NCBI GenBank assembly: GCA_024403055.1
Contig: JAKSSO010000006.1
Span: 1-37,608 of the forward strand
DNA length: 37,608 nt
Reading direction: 5' to 3'
Source: Mogibacterium sp.
GTDB lineage: Bacteria > Bacillota > Clostridia > Peptostreptococcales > Anaerovoracaceae
In this document: positions 30,653-37,608 of the stretch, one piece after another
Layout of the letters: each line of letters begins with the position of its first letter
How positions within the stretch are numbered: position 1 is the stretch's first letter
Translations under genes and position numbers: made by a program
Notes under the pieces: generated by a model
What the model saw: only the letters and a program-made list of their open reading frames with translations
Databases searched by the model: none
What the model was told of the DNA's origin: nothing

Positions 30653-31537
30653 CTATACCTTATCGATGTTCTTCTCACCAAAGAGTCCTGTAGGCTTAAC
30701 CATCAGGATAATGATGAGCAGAACAAATGTGAATGCATCGGAGAATGTTGTCCAGCCTGCACCCTTGATAAGGTTCTCGCAGATACCGATTACGAAGGCA
30801 CCTACTACAGCGCCCGGTACAGAGCCGATTCCACCGAATACAGCGGCTACGAATGCTTTAAGTCCAGGCATTGCACCTGACATAGGGTTGATGCCTGTGT
30901 AATTTGAGAAGTACAGTACCGAACCGATAGCAGCAAGGCCGCAACCGATAACGAAGGTAACTGTAATTACTCTGTTAATATCAATTCCCATGAGGGAAGA
31001 TGTTTCGAAGTCTCTTGATACTGCACGCATTGCCATGCCGATCTTGGTCTTCTTGATGAGGAGAACCAGCAGGACAACCAGAACAATTGTCAGTATTGGA
31101 GTGATGAGTGTAACCATCTTGGTCGTTGCAGATCCGATATGAACGGTCTTCTGCAGGAAACCGATAGACGGATAAGTCTTGGTAAGTCCACCTGTTACAT
31201 ACAGAGCGATGTTCTGCAGGAAGTATGAAACTCCGATTGCAGAGATCATGATGGACATACGTGGTGCAGATCTTAATGGCCTGTAAGCCACCTTTTCAAT
31301 TGTTGTTCCCAGCACAATGGCAAATGCGATAACGATCACGATCGAAAGCCAGAGTGGAAGAACTGTGATCAGATATATCATGATAAGTCCTGACCACATG
31401 AACACGTCGCCGTGTGCAAAGTTAATAAGTCTCAGGATACCGTATACCATTGTGTATCCGATGGCTATTAACGCATACTGACCGCCAACTGCGATACCCG
31501 CAAGTATGTACGGTAACCATGTCTGTATAATTCCCAT
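30653..31537 (-). CDS. livH: Branched-chain amino acid ABC transporter permease LivH
   Basis: This 294-residue permease has eight or so membrane helices. It carries GGQYALIAIGYTMVYGILRLINFAHGD at the first helices and the coupling loop RAVSRDFETSSLMGIDINRV. GGIGSVPGAVVGAFVIGI near the C-terminus is typical for LivH. The ribosome binding site is weak (AAAGAG). It lies after a hairpin that separates it from livK, so less permease than binding protein should be made. Confidence 0.96.
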   Translation of the reverse strand: MGIIQTWLPYILAGIAVGGQYALIAIGYTMVYGILRLINFAHGDVFMWSGLIMIYLITVLPLWLSIVIVIAFAIVLGTTIEKVAYRPLRSAPRMSIMISAIGVSYFLQNIALYVTGGLTKTYPSIGFLQKTVHIGSATTKMVTLITPILTIVLVVLLVLLIKKTKIGMAMRAVSRDFETSSLMGIDINRVITVTFVIGCGLAAIGSVLYFSNYTGINPMSGAMPGLKAFVAAVFGGIGSVPGAVVGAFVIGICENLIKGAGWTTFSDAFTFVLLIIILMVKPTGLFGEKNIDKV

Positions 31538-31631
31538 AGTTTTTCTCTTTCGGTTTATATTATTTTTCTGCGTAAATCACTTTTATCAGTAATTTACATG
31601 CTTTTTGTTTTTTCCCTAGTTGCCAAGAAAC

Positions 31632-31655
31632 GCGGGAAGCCTTGCGGCCCCCCGC
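31632..31655 (-). terminator. Intercistronic hairpin/attenuator between livK and livH
   Basis: GCGGG (31632-31636) pairs with CCCGC (31651-31655), and GCC/GGC pair inside around a TTGC loop, with a 2x2 mismatch. The minus-strand T-tract is short (GTTTCTT), so termination is probably partial. Confidence 0.6.
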
Positions 31656-31721
31656 TTTTCAATTGTTAAATCAGAATTTGTTCAAACTTAATGTCTGATA
31701 CTGAGAGTTGTCTGACAGATA

Positions 31722-32903
31722 TTACTCTGCAGCCTGCTTCTTCAGGAACTCCCAAACACCCTTCTCGTTGTTGCACTTCTTAACGAATGCTTCTGTCTTG
31801 TTAGCATCGCCTGTCTCGTTGAATGTAACATCTCCGCAAACAAGTCCCTTTACCTCGAGTGAAGGAAGAGCTGCAAGAACGTCTGAAGGATTTGCAGTAC
31901 CTGCTGCCTTGAATGCCTCAAGAGCAACGAAGTAAGCGTCATAACCCATTGCTGTTACAGCAGCCAGATCAGTGTTTCCACCGTTGTTTGTAAGAGCGTC
32001 TGAATCCTCTTTCATCCAAGCCTTGATGCCTTCGTCGAATTCAGGGTTACCACCCTCCTGATAGAATGTAGTTACAACTACTTCTACGTCAGTGCCCTTA
32101 GCTGCAGCTGTTACCATGTTGGAATCCCAAGTGTCTCCTGCAAGGATAGGCATTCCGAGTGACTGAGCCTGAGCCTGGTCTACGATGTTTACAGCAGCCT
32201 CGATGGATACAGGGCTGAAGAATACGTCGCATCCTGCCTTCTTAGCGTTTGCTACATAGGAAGTGAAGTCTGTGTTCTTGTCAGGGAACTGCTCCTCAAC
32301 GATCTCGCCGCCGAGTGCTGTAAATGCTTCCTTGAAGTAGTTAACAAGTCCTGCTGAATAGTCATCACCGAGCTTGGACAGGCAGTATGCCTTTCTCATT
32401 CCATTCTCATATGCGTAGTTAGCAAGAACTGTGCCCTGGAATGGGTCCAGGAAGCAGATTCTGAAGTACTGCTCGCAATCTGCAGTAACCTGTGGGTTAG
32501 TGCAAGTGATTCCGATAGCAGGCATGTTAGCATCAGCAAGTGTGTCTGCTGCTGCGATGGATACTGCTGAACCGTATGATCCGAGAACGATGGATACATT
32601 CTGGGAAATAAGGTTCTGTACAGCTGTTACAGCCTTTGAGTTGTCAGACTCGTTATCTACGATCTCGAGCTTAACATTGTACTCTTTGCCGTTAACTTCT
32701 ACTGTAGGCTGAACCTTGTTTGCATACTGAACTCCAAGAGTCTCCTGCTTTCCGCCGGCTCCGTTGTCTCCTGATGCAGGCTCGAATACACCGATAGTGA
32801 TAGTGTCGCCTTCAGGATCCCATGAAGCGGATGAACCGCCGCAACCAACACAGAAAACAAGTACCATTGTTAAAGTAACAAATAAAGCTAATACCTTTTT
32901 CAT
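31722..32903 (-). CDS. livK: Branched-chain amino acid ABC transporter substrate-binding lipoprotein
   Basis: The 393-residue type I periplasmic-binding protein (Peripla_BP_6) has a lipoprotein signal; Cys21 in CVGCGG is the likely anchor, again with a Cys at -3 as in the potD product. The mature domain begins ITIGVFEPASGDNGAGGKQETLGVQYA and contains the expected VQNLISQNVSIVLGSYGSA strand and LADANMPAIGITCTNPQV. AGGAGG lies 8 nt before the ATG. It is promoter-proximal in the liv operon. Leu/Ile/Val is the family default and the true ligand is open. Confidence 0.95.
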   Translation of the reverse strand: MKKVLALFVTLTMVLVFCVGCGGSSASWDPEGDTITIGVFEPASGDNGAGGKQETLGVQYANKVQPTVEVNGKEYNVKLEIVDNESDNSKAVTAVQNLISQNVSIVLGSYGSAVSIAAADTLADANMPAIGITCTNPQVTADCEQYFRICFLDPFQGTVLANYAYENGMRKAYCLSKLGDDYSAGLVNYFKEAFTALGGEIVEEQFPDKNTDFTSYVANAKKAGCDVFFSPVSIEAAVNIVDQAQAQSLGMPILAGDTWDSNMVTAAAKGTDVEVVVTTFYQEGGNPEFDEGIKAWMKEDSDALTNNGGNTDLAAVTAMGYDAYFVALEAFKAAGTANPSDVLAALPSLEVKGLVCGDVTFNETGDANKTEAFVKKCNNEKGVWEFLKKQAAE

Positions 32904-32947
32904 ATGTATTTCCTCCTGTTTTGTTTTATATAAATCTAACAGCTAGA

Positions 32948-32976
32948 ATTGTACACTATTCGCGGACAAAATCCAA
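32948..32976 (-). promoter_or_regulatory. Promoter of the livK operon
   Basis: On the minus strand TTGGAT (32971-32976), a 17-bp spacer and TACAAT (32948-32953) are seen. The spacer contains TTGTCCGCGAA, a sequence that recurs in the terminator hairpin next door. Confidence 0.7.
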
Positions 32977-33018
32977 CAACAACATACAAAAACCACCACA
33001 TTTATTGAAAAAAAATTA

Positions 33019-33047
33019 GCGTTTGTCCGTATTTCGCGGACAAACGC
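33019..33047 (-). terminator. Terminator after the MFS gene
   Basis: GCGTTTGTCCG (33019-33029) and CGGACAAACGC (33037-33047) form an 11-pair stem. On the minus strand, T8 follows after CTAA. Confidence 0.93.
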
Positions 33048-33084
33048 CATTCCTTGTCTTTATCAGTCAAACATCAGACTTTTA

Positions 33085-34308
33085 TTACTTGCTAACCTTG
33101 TTCAGAATAACATTGAATACCAGTGCAGCTGCTCCGAATGCGATGATCGCATAGAAGTTAGTCTGGTAGCTTCCGCCTGATGCTTCAAGCAGTTTTGATG
33201 AAATTGTCGGACCGATCAGCGATGCCGGGATCAGACTGAAGTTGGCAATACTGAAGTTGGTAGCGAAGTTCTTAGGACCATATGCAGCATTGATATATGC
33301 GGATGTGATCGTAGGATTTCCGCCGTAGCACATTCCCATCAGAATGAGTCCGATAATAACAGGAATCAGGGAATTGCTCATTCCGCCGATTGCCATGAGT
33401 ACTCCGGAGAGTACGAGGAATCCGTTGTTGATGTATGAAATAGGCTTTCTGCCCTTTGCATCAAACATGGAACCTGTAAAGATACGACCTGCTCCGTTGA
33501 AGAGCGAGATGATCATTCCGAGAGCTGCAGTTCCGCCGAATGCGATGGAAATGCTTGCAGCACTGTTGATGACCAGAAGTCCTGCAGAGTTCATCAGAAC
33601 GATCCAGATAGTAAACAGCCAGAACGCAGGAGTCTTGAGCATTTCTCCAGGTGTGTAGCTGCGTGGCTCGGATGCAGCCTTAGCTTCATCGTCTGCTTTA
33701 GCAGTCTTAACTGCAACTGGAAGAACTTCGCCTTCGCCAGGCAGTCTTACGAGTGCAGCACATGCCACCATTACAACTGCGATAGCGATACCAAGGATCC
33801 TGAATACAGGGAAAATGCCCATATTGCCGATCATTGCATTTACGATACTTCCAAGAATGAGTCCGCCGAATCCGAATCCCATGAGCATGATTCCGGATGC
33901 AAGTCCTACCTTGTCCGGGAACCACTTTGTGATGGATCCGATGATGGCATTGTAAGCATATCCTACTCCGCCTCCGCCTAATACTCCGTAGAAAATGTAC
34001 AGCTTTGTCAGGCTGCCTGCTGCATCAGCTGCATTGAGCAGTGATACTCCGAAGAAGCCTGCGAAGAGTGCAACTGCGGAAATGAACAGTCTGAGCTTCA
34101 GGCTGAGTTTCTTACTGGTAAGTCCGCCCACAAATCCGCCAAGGCAGAAACATATCATCGAAATAGTAAATGTCATGGAGAGCTGTCCTACAGTCCATGT
34201 AGTGAACAGTTCACTGAACGGCGCTTTAAAAATTGACCATGCATAGATCAGACCCAGGAACAGCAGCGCCAGTGTTGATATTCCCAGGTACAACCATCTT
34301 TTCTTCAT
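33085..34308 (-). CDS. MFS transporter, OFA (oxalate/formate antiporter) type
   Basis: This 407-residue protein has 12 predicted membrane helices. The first, GISTLALLFLGLIYAWSIFKAPF, is diagnostic for the OFA family, whose members exchange oxalate/formate or carry other small monocarboxylates. YGVLGGGGVGYAYNAI and KWFPDKVGLASGIMLMGFGFGG are also typical. A central cytoplasmic loop (about 195-215) is charged. The ATG follows AGAGGG, and the gene lies 22 nt after hypA, so they are cotranscribed. The substrate is not known. Confidence 0.88.
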   Translation of the reverse strand: MKKRWLYLGISTLALLFLGLIYAWSIFKAPFSELFTTWTVGQLSMTFTISMICFCLGGFVGGLTSKKLSLKLRLFISAVALFAGFFGVSLLNAADAAGSLTKLYIFYGVLGGGGVGYAYNAIIGSITKWFPDKVGLASGIMLMGFGFGGLILGSIVNAMIGNMGIFPVFRILGIAIAVVMVACAALVRLPGEGEVLPVAVKTAKADDEAKAASEPRSYTPGEMLKTPAFWLFTIWIVLMNSAGLLVINSAASISIAFGGTAALGMIISLFNGAGRIFTGSMFDAKGRKPISYINNGFLVLSGVLMAIGGMSNSLIPVIIGLILMGMCYGGNPTITSAYINAAYGPKNFATNFSIANFSLIPASLIGPTISSKLLEASGGSYQTNFYAIIAFGAAALVFNVILNKVSK

Positions 34309-34330
34309 AATACCCTCTTAAATTTGTTTT

Positions 34331-34678
34331 TTAATTTTCAGGAACGTGTATCTCCTTAATGGCAAATTCCGTTCCCGATAGAACCTCTTTCATCTGACTG
34401 CCGCACTCCGGACACCTGCCTTTATTTTCAAGAACATTGTATATCTCAAAACAATCGAGACATTCCGCCATTCCCGGAACTGTCTCAATAATGAGTTCAG
34501 TATTCTCAAGCATGGTACCCTTTACGACAGCAGGATAAACTTTTCTGACATACGGCTCATAGACACCACTTCCCTCACCTACTGCGAAAACGATCTCGGC
34601 GATCTCGCTGATATCGTTCTCCTGTGCGAAAGCGATTATCTGGTCGCACGCAGCCATTACTACACCCATTTCATGCAT
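34331..34678 (-). CDS. hypA: HypA-like nickel/zinc metallochaperone
   Basis: HypA delivers nickel to [NiFe] hydrogenase (and in some bacteria urease). This 115-residue protein begins MHEMG, with His2 and Glu3 for nickel. The zinc site is formed by Cys73, Cys76, Cys89 and Cys92 in two CxxC pairs. The family's usual core is there but diverged (AEIVFAVGEGSGVYEPYVRKVYPAV). No hypB-F or hydrogenase is in the window. It sits between a FAD/Fe-S oxidoreductase and an MFS gene. It may have been adapted to another metalloprotein. Confidence 0.85.
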   Translation of the reverse strand: MHEMGVVMAACDQIIAFAQENDISEIAEIVFAVGEGSGVYEPYVRKVYPAVVKGTMLENTELIIETVPGMAECLDCFEIYNVLENKGRCPECGSQMKEVLSGTEFAIKEIHVPEN

Positions 34679-34701
34679 AATTTTGATCTCCCTGTTTTAA
34701 A

Positions 34702-34735
34702 AAGCGGGCCCAAGGTCAGATCCTTCGGCCCGCTT
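34702..34735 (-). terminator. Terminator/attenuator between the FAD oxidoreductase gene and hypA
   Basis: AAGCGGGCC (34702-34710) and GGCCCGCTT (34727-34735), with AAGG/CCTT inside, form a strong hairpin. On the minus strand T5 follows. hypA starts shortly after, without an evident promoter, so some readthrough is likely. Confidence 0.88.
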
Positions 34736-34751
34736 CATCGATCAGTGCCGA

Positions 34752-37436
34752 TCAGTTTTTCTTAAATGGCTTTACTACGATGTTTCCTGCTCTCTTGGCA
34801 AGAGTCTTGCCCATTACGCCAGGAATGATCTTCTCGTATCCGAGTGATCCCTCGTTGTGTACCTTCTTCAGTGAGATAGCATCGAACTTGCACTTTGTTG
34901 TGCAGATTCCGCAGCCAAGGCACATGTTGGTATCTACAACTGTAGCACCGCATCCGAGGCAACGGTCTGTTTCCTTCTTCAGCTGGTCTTCTGTAAATAC
35001 CTCTCTGAGGTCGTTCATTGTGGATGTCTTCTTGCCCTTCTTTACGCCAGGCTTCTGACGAGGTGCTCTGTCATATGAGCTGAGGTCAGCATTGTCCTTA
35101 TCGAGTGGCTTGTACTCGCCTGTAGGACGTCCGTAGTACAGATTCTGACCTTCGTGAACGTGTCTGTGCAGTGAGATAGCTGCTTCCTTACCTTCTGCGA
35201 TAGCATCGATACAGAACTTCATTCCTGTTACGATATCTCCGCCGGCAAATACGTCAGGATCTGCTGTCTGCCATGTAAATCCGTCAGCCTCAACCAGGTT
35301 GCCCTTGCCAACTACGCACTTTGTTCCGTCGAGGACATTGCCCATGTCTGCGCACTGTCCAACGCATACCAGAACATAATCAGCATCTGCTGAGCATGTA
35401 TTGTCGTTGTATGCAGGGTTGAATTTACCTGAACCGTCCTTGAGTGAGAAGCACTCCTTGAACTTGACGCCTGTAAGCTTGCCGTCCTTTACTGTGAACT
35501 CTGAAGGGCCCCAACCTGCGTGGATCTTGATGCCTTCAGCCTCGCACTCTTCGCGATCTTCTACGCCCATCGGCATGTTCTCATAACCTTCAAGGCAGTA
35601 CATGTCAACGTTCTTAGCACCGCATCTTACTGCTGTACGTGCGATATCTGCTGCGATGTTTCCGCCGCCGATAACAACAACGTTGCCTGCAAGCTTGACA
35701 TCATCGCCTCTGTTGACGCTCTTGATGAAGTCGAGTCCGGACAGAACGCCTTCAGCATCCTCTCCACTGATTCCGAGCTTTCTTGTGCCCTGGAGACCGA
35801 TAGCTACATAGAATCCCTTGTAGCCCTGCTCCTTGAGCTGAGCGATAGTGATATCCTTGCCGACTTCAACGCCTGTCTTGAACTCTACTCCGAGCTCCTT
35901 CAGAACTTCGATCTCTGATTTTACTACATCCTTCTCAAGACGGAAGTTAGGAATTCCGAGAGTCATCATGCCGCCGAGCTTCTCTTCCTTCTCAAATACT
36001 GTAGGAGTGTAGCCCTTGCATGCCAGATAGTATGCACAAGTCAGTCCTGCAGGACCTGAACCGATGATAGCGATCTTCTCAGGATATGGCTTGCCGATCT
36101 GGTTGATCATTGGTGGAACATATCTGTGCTCAGCCTTCATATCCTGCTCAGCAATGAACTTCTTGACCTCGTCGATAGCAATAGGCTCATCGAGGCATCC
36201 TCTTGAGCATGCATCCTCACAACGTCTGTTGCATACACGACCGCAGATAGCAGGGAACGGATTGTTCTTCTTGATGAGTTCAAGAGCTTCACCGTATTTG
36301 CCCTGTGCTGCAAGCTTGATATATCCCTGTACAGGCAGGTGAGCCGGACATGACATCTTGCAAGGAGCTGAACCTGTGTCAACAACTTCCTTACGAGCTG
36401 TTCTGTAGTCTGTAGCCCACTGCTTGGAATTGAACATCCAAGGTGTATTCTGTGGCATTGCTTCCTTAGGTGCCTCAGGAAGTGGCTCTACTGTGCAGAG
36501 CTTCTGTCCGAGACGAAGAGCATTTACCTGGCAGTTCTCTACGCACTGTCCGCATGCAACGCACTTCTCAGGATCGACCTCAGATACATAGTTGGATCTG
36601 ATAAGGTCAGGACACTTGAAGTATTCTGCGATTCTCAGGGAGAAGCATGAGCATCCGCAGCAGTTGCAGATAGCCTCAGCGTCGCCCGCTTTCTCTACGT
36701 TGTTGATCTCGTGTACGAGACCGTTATCTTCTGCTCTCTTCAGGATCTCGTATGCCTCTTCCTTGCTGATGAGTCTGTGGTGTCCTGCATCAGACATGGA
36801 CTTTGCACTTCTGTTGAGGTACATGCACATGTCCTTCTCAAGGTGTCCGCATCCATCTCCCATCAGACGACGGGAACGACGGCATGAGCATGCTCCTACT
36901 GAAATGTACTCGGCATTCTCGATCAGATAGCTGAGTTCATCGAAAGTTGCTACTCTGTCACTGTTCTGGATGGATTCCTCAACAGGCATTACTCTCATGA
37001 GGCCCTGTCCTACAGGCAGGTTAGGTGCAAGAGCTGCAGTTCTTTCTCTTGTGTATCTCTCGAAGCACTCTCCGAGTACAGGATACTTGTTGCACTGCTC
37101 CTCATTTGCAAGGATACCTTCCATGATACCAGGTACCCAGATAGGGAAGAAATATCTTACGATATCGCCCTCGATATCTGTACGTACGATACCGACTCTT
37201 ACGAGTTCCTCCAGCTGCTCAGTACAGTAATCTACAGGCTTCTTAACTCTCTTAGCAACCTCTTCTGCTGTACGAGGTGTACGGAGCTTGAGTCCCATAA
37301 ATACCTCTGCCATCTCATCTGTAACGATAGGATCGCAGATCATGTACTCGGAGTCAGTCGGCTTGATTCCCAGGTAAGTACCGGATTCAACGCTTACCTT
37401 GGTAACCATCTTCATGATAGATTTTCTGAAAGCCAT
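34752..37436 (-). CDS. Multi-cluster Fe-S/FAD oxidoreductase (GltD-like core with ferredoxin modules)
   Basis: This 894-residue cytoplasmic protein starts with a winged-helix-like segment (residues 1-110), then a cysteine module (ACSCRRSR at 182-189, CNCCGCSC at 257-264). A ferredoxin motif (CVACGQCVENC, 292-302) follows. Residues 340-440 are the GltD-type N-terminal Fe-S domain (CKMSCP, CGRVCNRRCEDAC). The FAD site is IIGSGPAG (457-464) and the NAD(P)H site is VVIGGGNIAADIA (587-599). The end adds CLGC (826-829) and a ferredoxin CLGCGICTTKC (839-849). The GltD part moves electrons between NAD(P)H and the clusters. No gltA-type large subunit is present. The partner and reaction are unknown. 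AAGGAGA precedes the ATG. Confidence 0.88.
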   Translation of the reverse strand: MAFRKSIMKMVTKVSVESGTYLGIKPTDSEYMICDPIVTDEMAEVFMGLKLRTPRTAEEVAKRVKKPVDYCTEQLEELVRVGIVRTDIEGDIVRYFFPIWVPGIMEGILANEEQCNKYPVLGECFERYTRERTAALAPNLPVGQGLMRVMPVEESIQNSDRVATFDELSYLIENAEYISVGACSCRRSRRLMGDGCGHLEKDMCMYLNRSAKSMSDAGHHRLISKEEAYEILKRAEDNGLVHEINNVEKAGDAEAICNCCGCSCFSLRIAEYFKCPDLIRSNYVSEVDPEKCVACGQCVENCQVNALRLGQKLCTVEPLPEAPKEAMPQNTPWMFNSKQWATDYRTARKEVVDTGSAPCKMSCPAHLPVQGYIKLAAQGKYGEALELIKKNNPFPAICGRVCNRRCEDACSRGCLDEPIAIDEVKKFIAEQDMKAEHRYVPPMINQIGKPYPEKIAIIGSGPAGLTCAYYLACKGYTPTVFEKEEKLGGMMTLGIPNFRLEKDVVKSEIEVLKELGVEFKTGVEVGKDITIAQLKEQGYKGFYVAIGLQGTRKLGISGEDAEGVLSGLDFIKSVNRGDDVKLAGNVVVIGGGNIAADIARTAVRCGAKNVDMYCLEGYENMPMGVEDREECEAEGIKIHAGWGPSEFTVKDGKLTGVKFKECFSLKDGSGKFNPAYNDNTCSADADYVLVCVGQCADMGNVLDGTKCVVGKGNLVEADGFTWQTADPDVFAGGDIVTGMKFCIDAIAEGKEAAISLHRHVHEGQNLYYGRPTGEYKPLDKDNADLSSYDRAPRQKPGVKKGKKTSTMNDLREVFTEDQLKKETDRCLGCGATVVDTNMCLGCGICTTKCKFDAISLKKVHNEGSLGYEKIIPGVMGKTLAKRAGNIVVKPFKKN

Positions 37437-37479
37437 GATGGTTCTCCTTTCTCAACAAAAAACAAACCATGTGTTTATT

Positions 37480-37515
37480 TTTTAACTTTTGGATTTATTA
37501 TAGCAAAAGTTAAAA
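37480..37515 (-). promoter_or_regulatory. 12-bp-armed palindrome over the -10 box of the FAD oxidoreductase operon
   Basis: TTTTAACTTTTG (37480-37491) and CAAAAGTTAAAA (37504-37515) are perfect inverted arms separated by 12 bp. The separator holds TATAAT on the minus strand (37497-37502), with TTTATG at a 16-bp spacing as a poor -35. The centre of the palindrome falls on the -10 box, as expected for a repressor operator. Confidence 0.65.
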
Positions 37516-37562
37516 GCACATAAAAGAAAAAGTGCAAAAAAACGACCCGCTTTTCTGATATG

Positions 37563-37600
37563 TACCCTCTTTCCTGGACACCCAGGAGGGAGGGTATTTT
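37563..37600 (+). terminator. Plus-facing terminator at the window edge
   Basis: TACCCTC (37563-37569) pairs with GAGGGTA (37590-37596) and TCCTGG with CCAGGA inside, then T5 on the plus strand. No plus-strand gene was found upstream of it within the window. Confidence 0.65.
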
Positions 37601-37608
37601 TATGCGCT

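Noticed and set aside
34331..37436. Glutamate synthase (gltBD)
   Set aside because: There is no large subunit, and the protein has extra N- and C-terminal Fe-S modules that GltD lacks.
1..37608. Prophage, insertion sequence or integrated plasmid
   Set aside because: No transposase, integrase, phage structural, replication or toxin-antitoxin gene is visible; most genes are housekeeping with conserved order.

Overview
The window reads as chromosomal DNA of an anaerobic, low-to-medium-GC Clostridia-type Firmicute (Bacillota). Evidence: the gene order rpsU-yqeY-phoH-ybeY-era-recO-glyS-ppdK, pyruvate phosphate dikinase, the glycine-type alpha2 GlyRS, an iscR-iscS-iscU set, a hydrogenase-type NuoE subunit, AGGAGG ribosome binding sites and consensus sigma-A promoters. 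A family-level placement (for example Anaerovoracaceae) would be a guess. No rRNA, tRNA, CRISPR array, transposase or phage gene was seen.

Layout. 1-521: the 5' end of an operon reading leftward, with a NuoE-like 2Fe-2S subunit. 712-3229: an S66 LD-carboxypeptidase (+) converging on a CyuA-type L-cysteine desulfidase (-). 3230-4125: mostly non-coding, with four copies of a fixed-length 51-bp inverted-repeat element, a 32-bp tandem repeat, a strong terminator, a possible 33-codon ORF and a nested TGCGTCA repeat. 4126-5214: a membrane acyltransferase-like protein. 5363-14127 (-): a long housekeeping operon from rpsU to ppdK, driven by a textbook TTGACA-17-TATAAT promoter inside the end of nnr. 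14192-16664: nnr (-) and a cell-wall amidase (+), divergent.

16665-17346: a second non-coding repeat island with three more 51-bp elements and two tandem arrays. 17347-18884 (-): a PyrK-like flavoprotein lacking its Fe-S tail, and an RDD membrane protein with an 11-residue repeat tail. 19101-19316: a cold-shock protein. 19525-21688 (-): iscU, iscS, iscR, with a promoter overlapped by a tandem CCTACC-N5-GGWGGR operator. 21907-23796 (+): a Na/Pi cotransporter.

23908-32903 (-): a branched-chain amino acid type ABC transporter (livK, livH, livM, livG, livF) whose last gene overlaps, by one base, a large membrane SpoIIE phosphatase/ATPase. This is followed by a STAS anti-sigma antagonist and an orphan polyamine-binding lipoprotein. 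Transport and a partner-switching module thus appear to be one transcript. 33085-37436 (-): a three-gene set of a multi-cluster Fe-S/FAD oxidoreductase, an orphan HypA and an OFA-type MFS transporter, preceded by a 12-bp-armed palindrome centred on the -10 box.

The best candidates for something undescribed are the 51-bp element family (seven copies, every one exactly 51 bp, 10-bp inverted ends, a conserved 13-mer at a fixed internal position in either orientation), the liv/SpoIIE/STAS fusion of transport and signalling, and the FAD-oxidoreductase/HypA/MFS operon with its palindrome.
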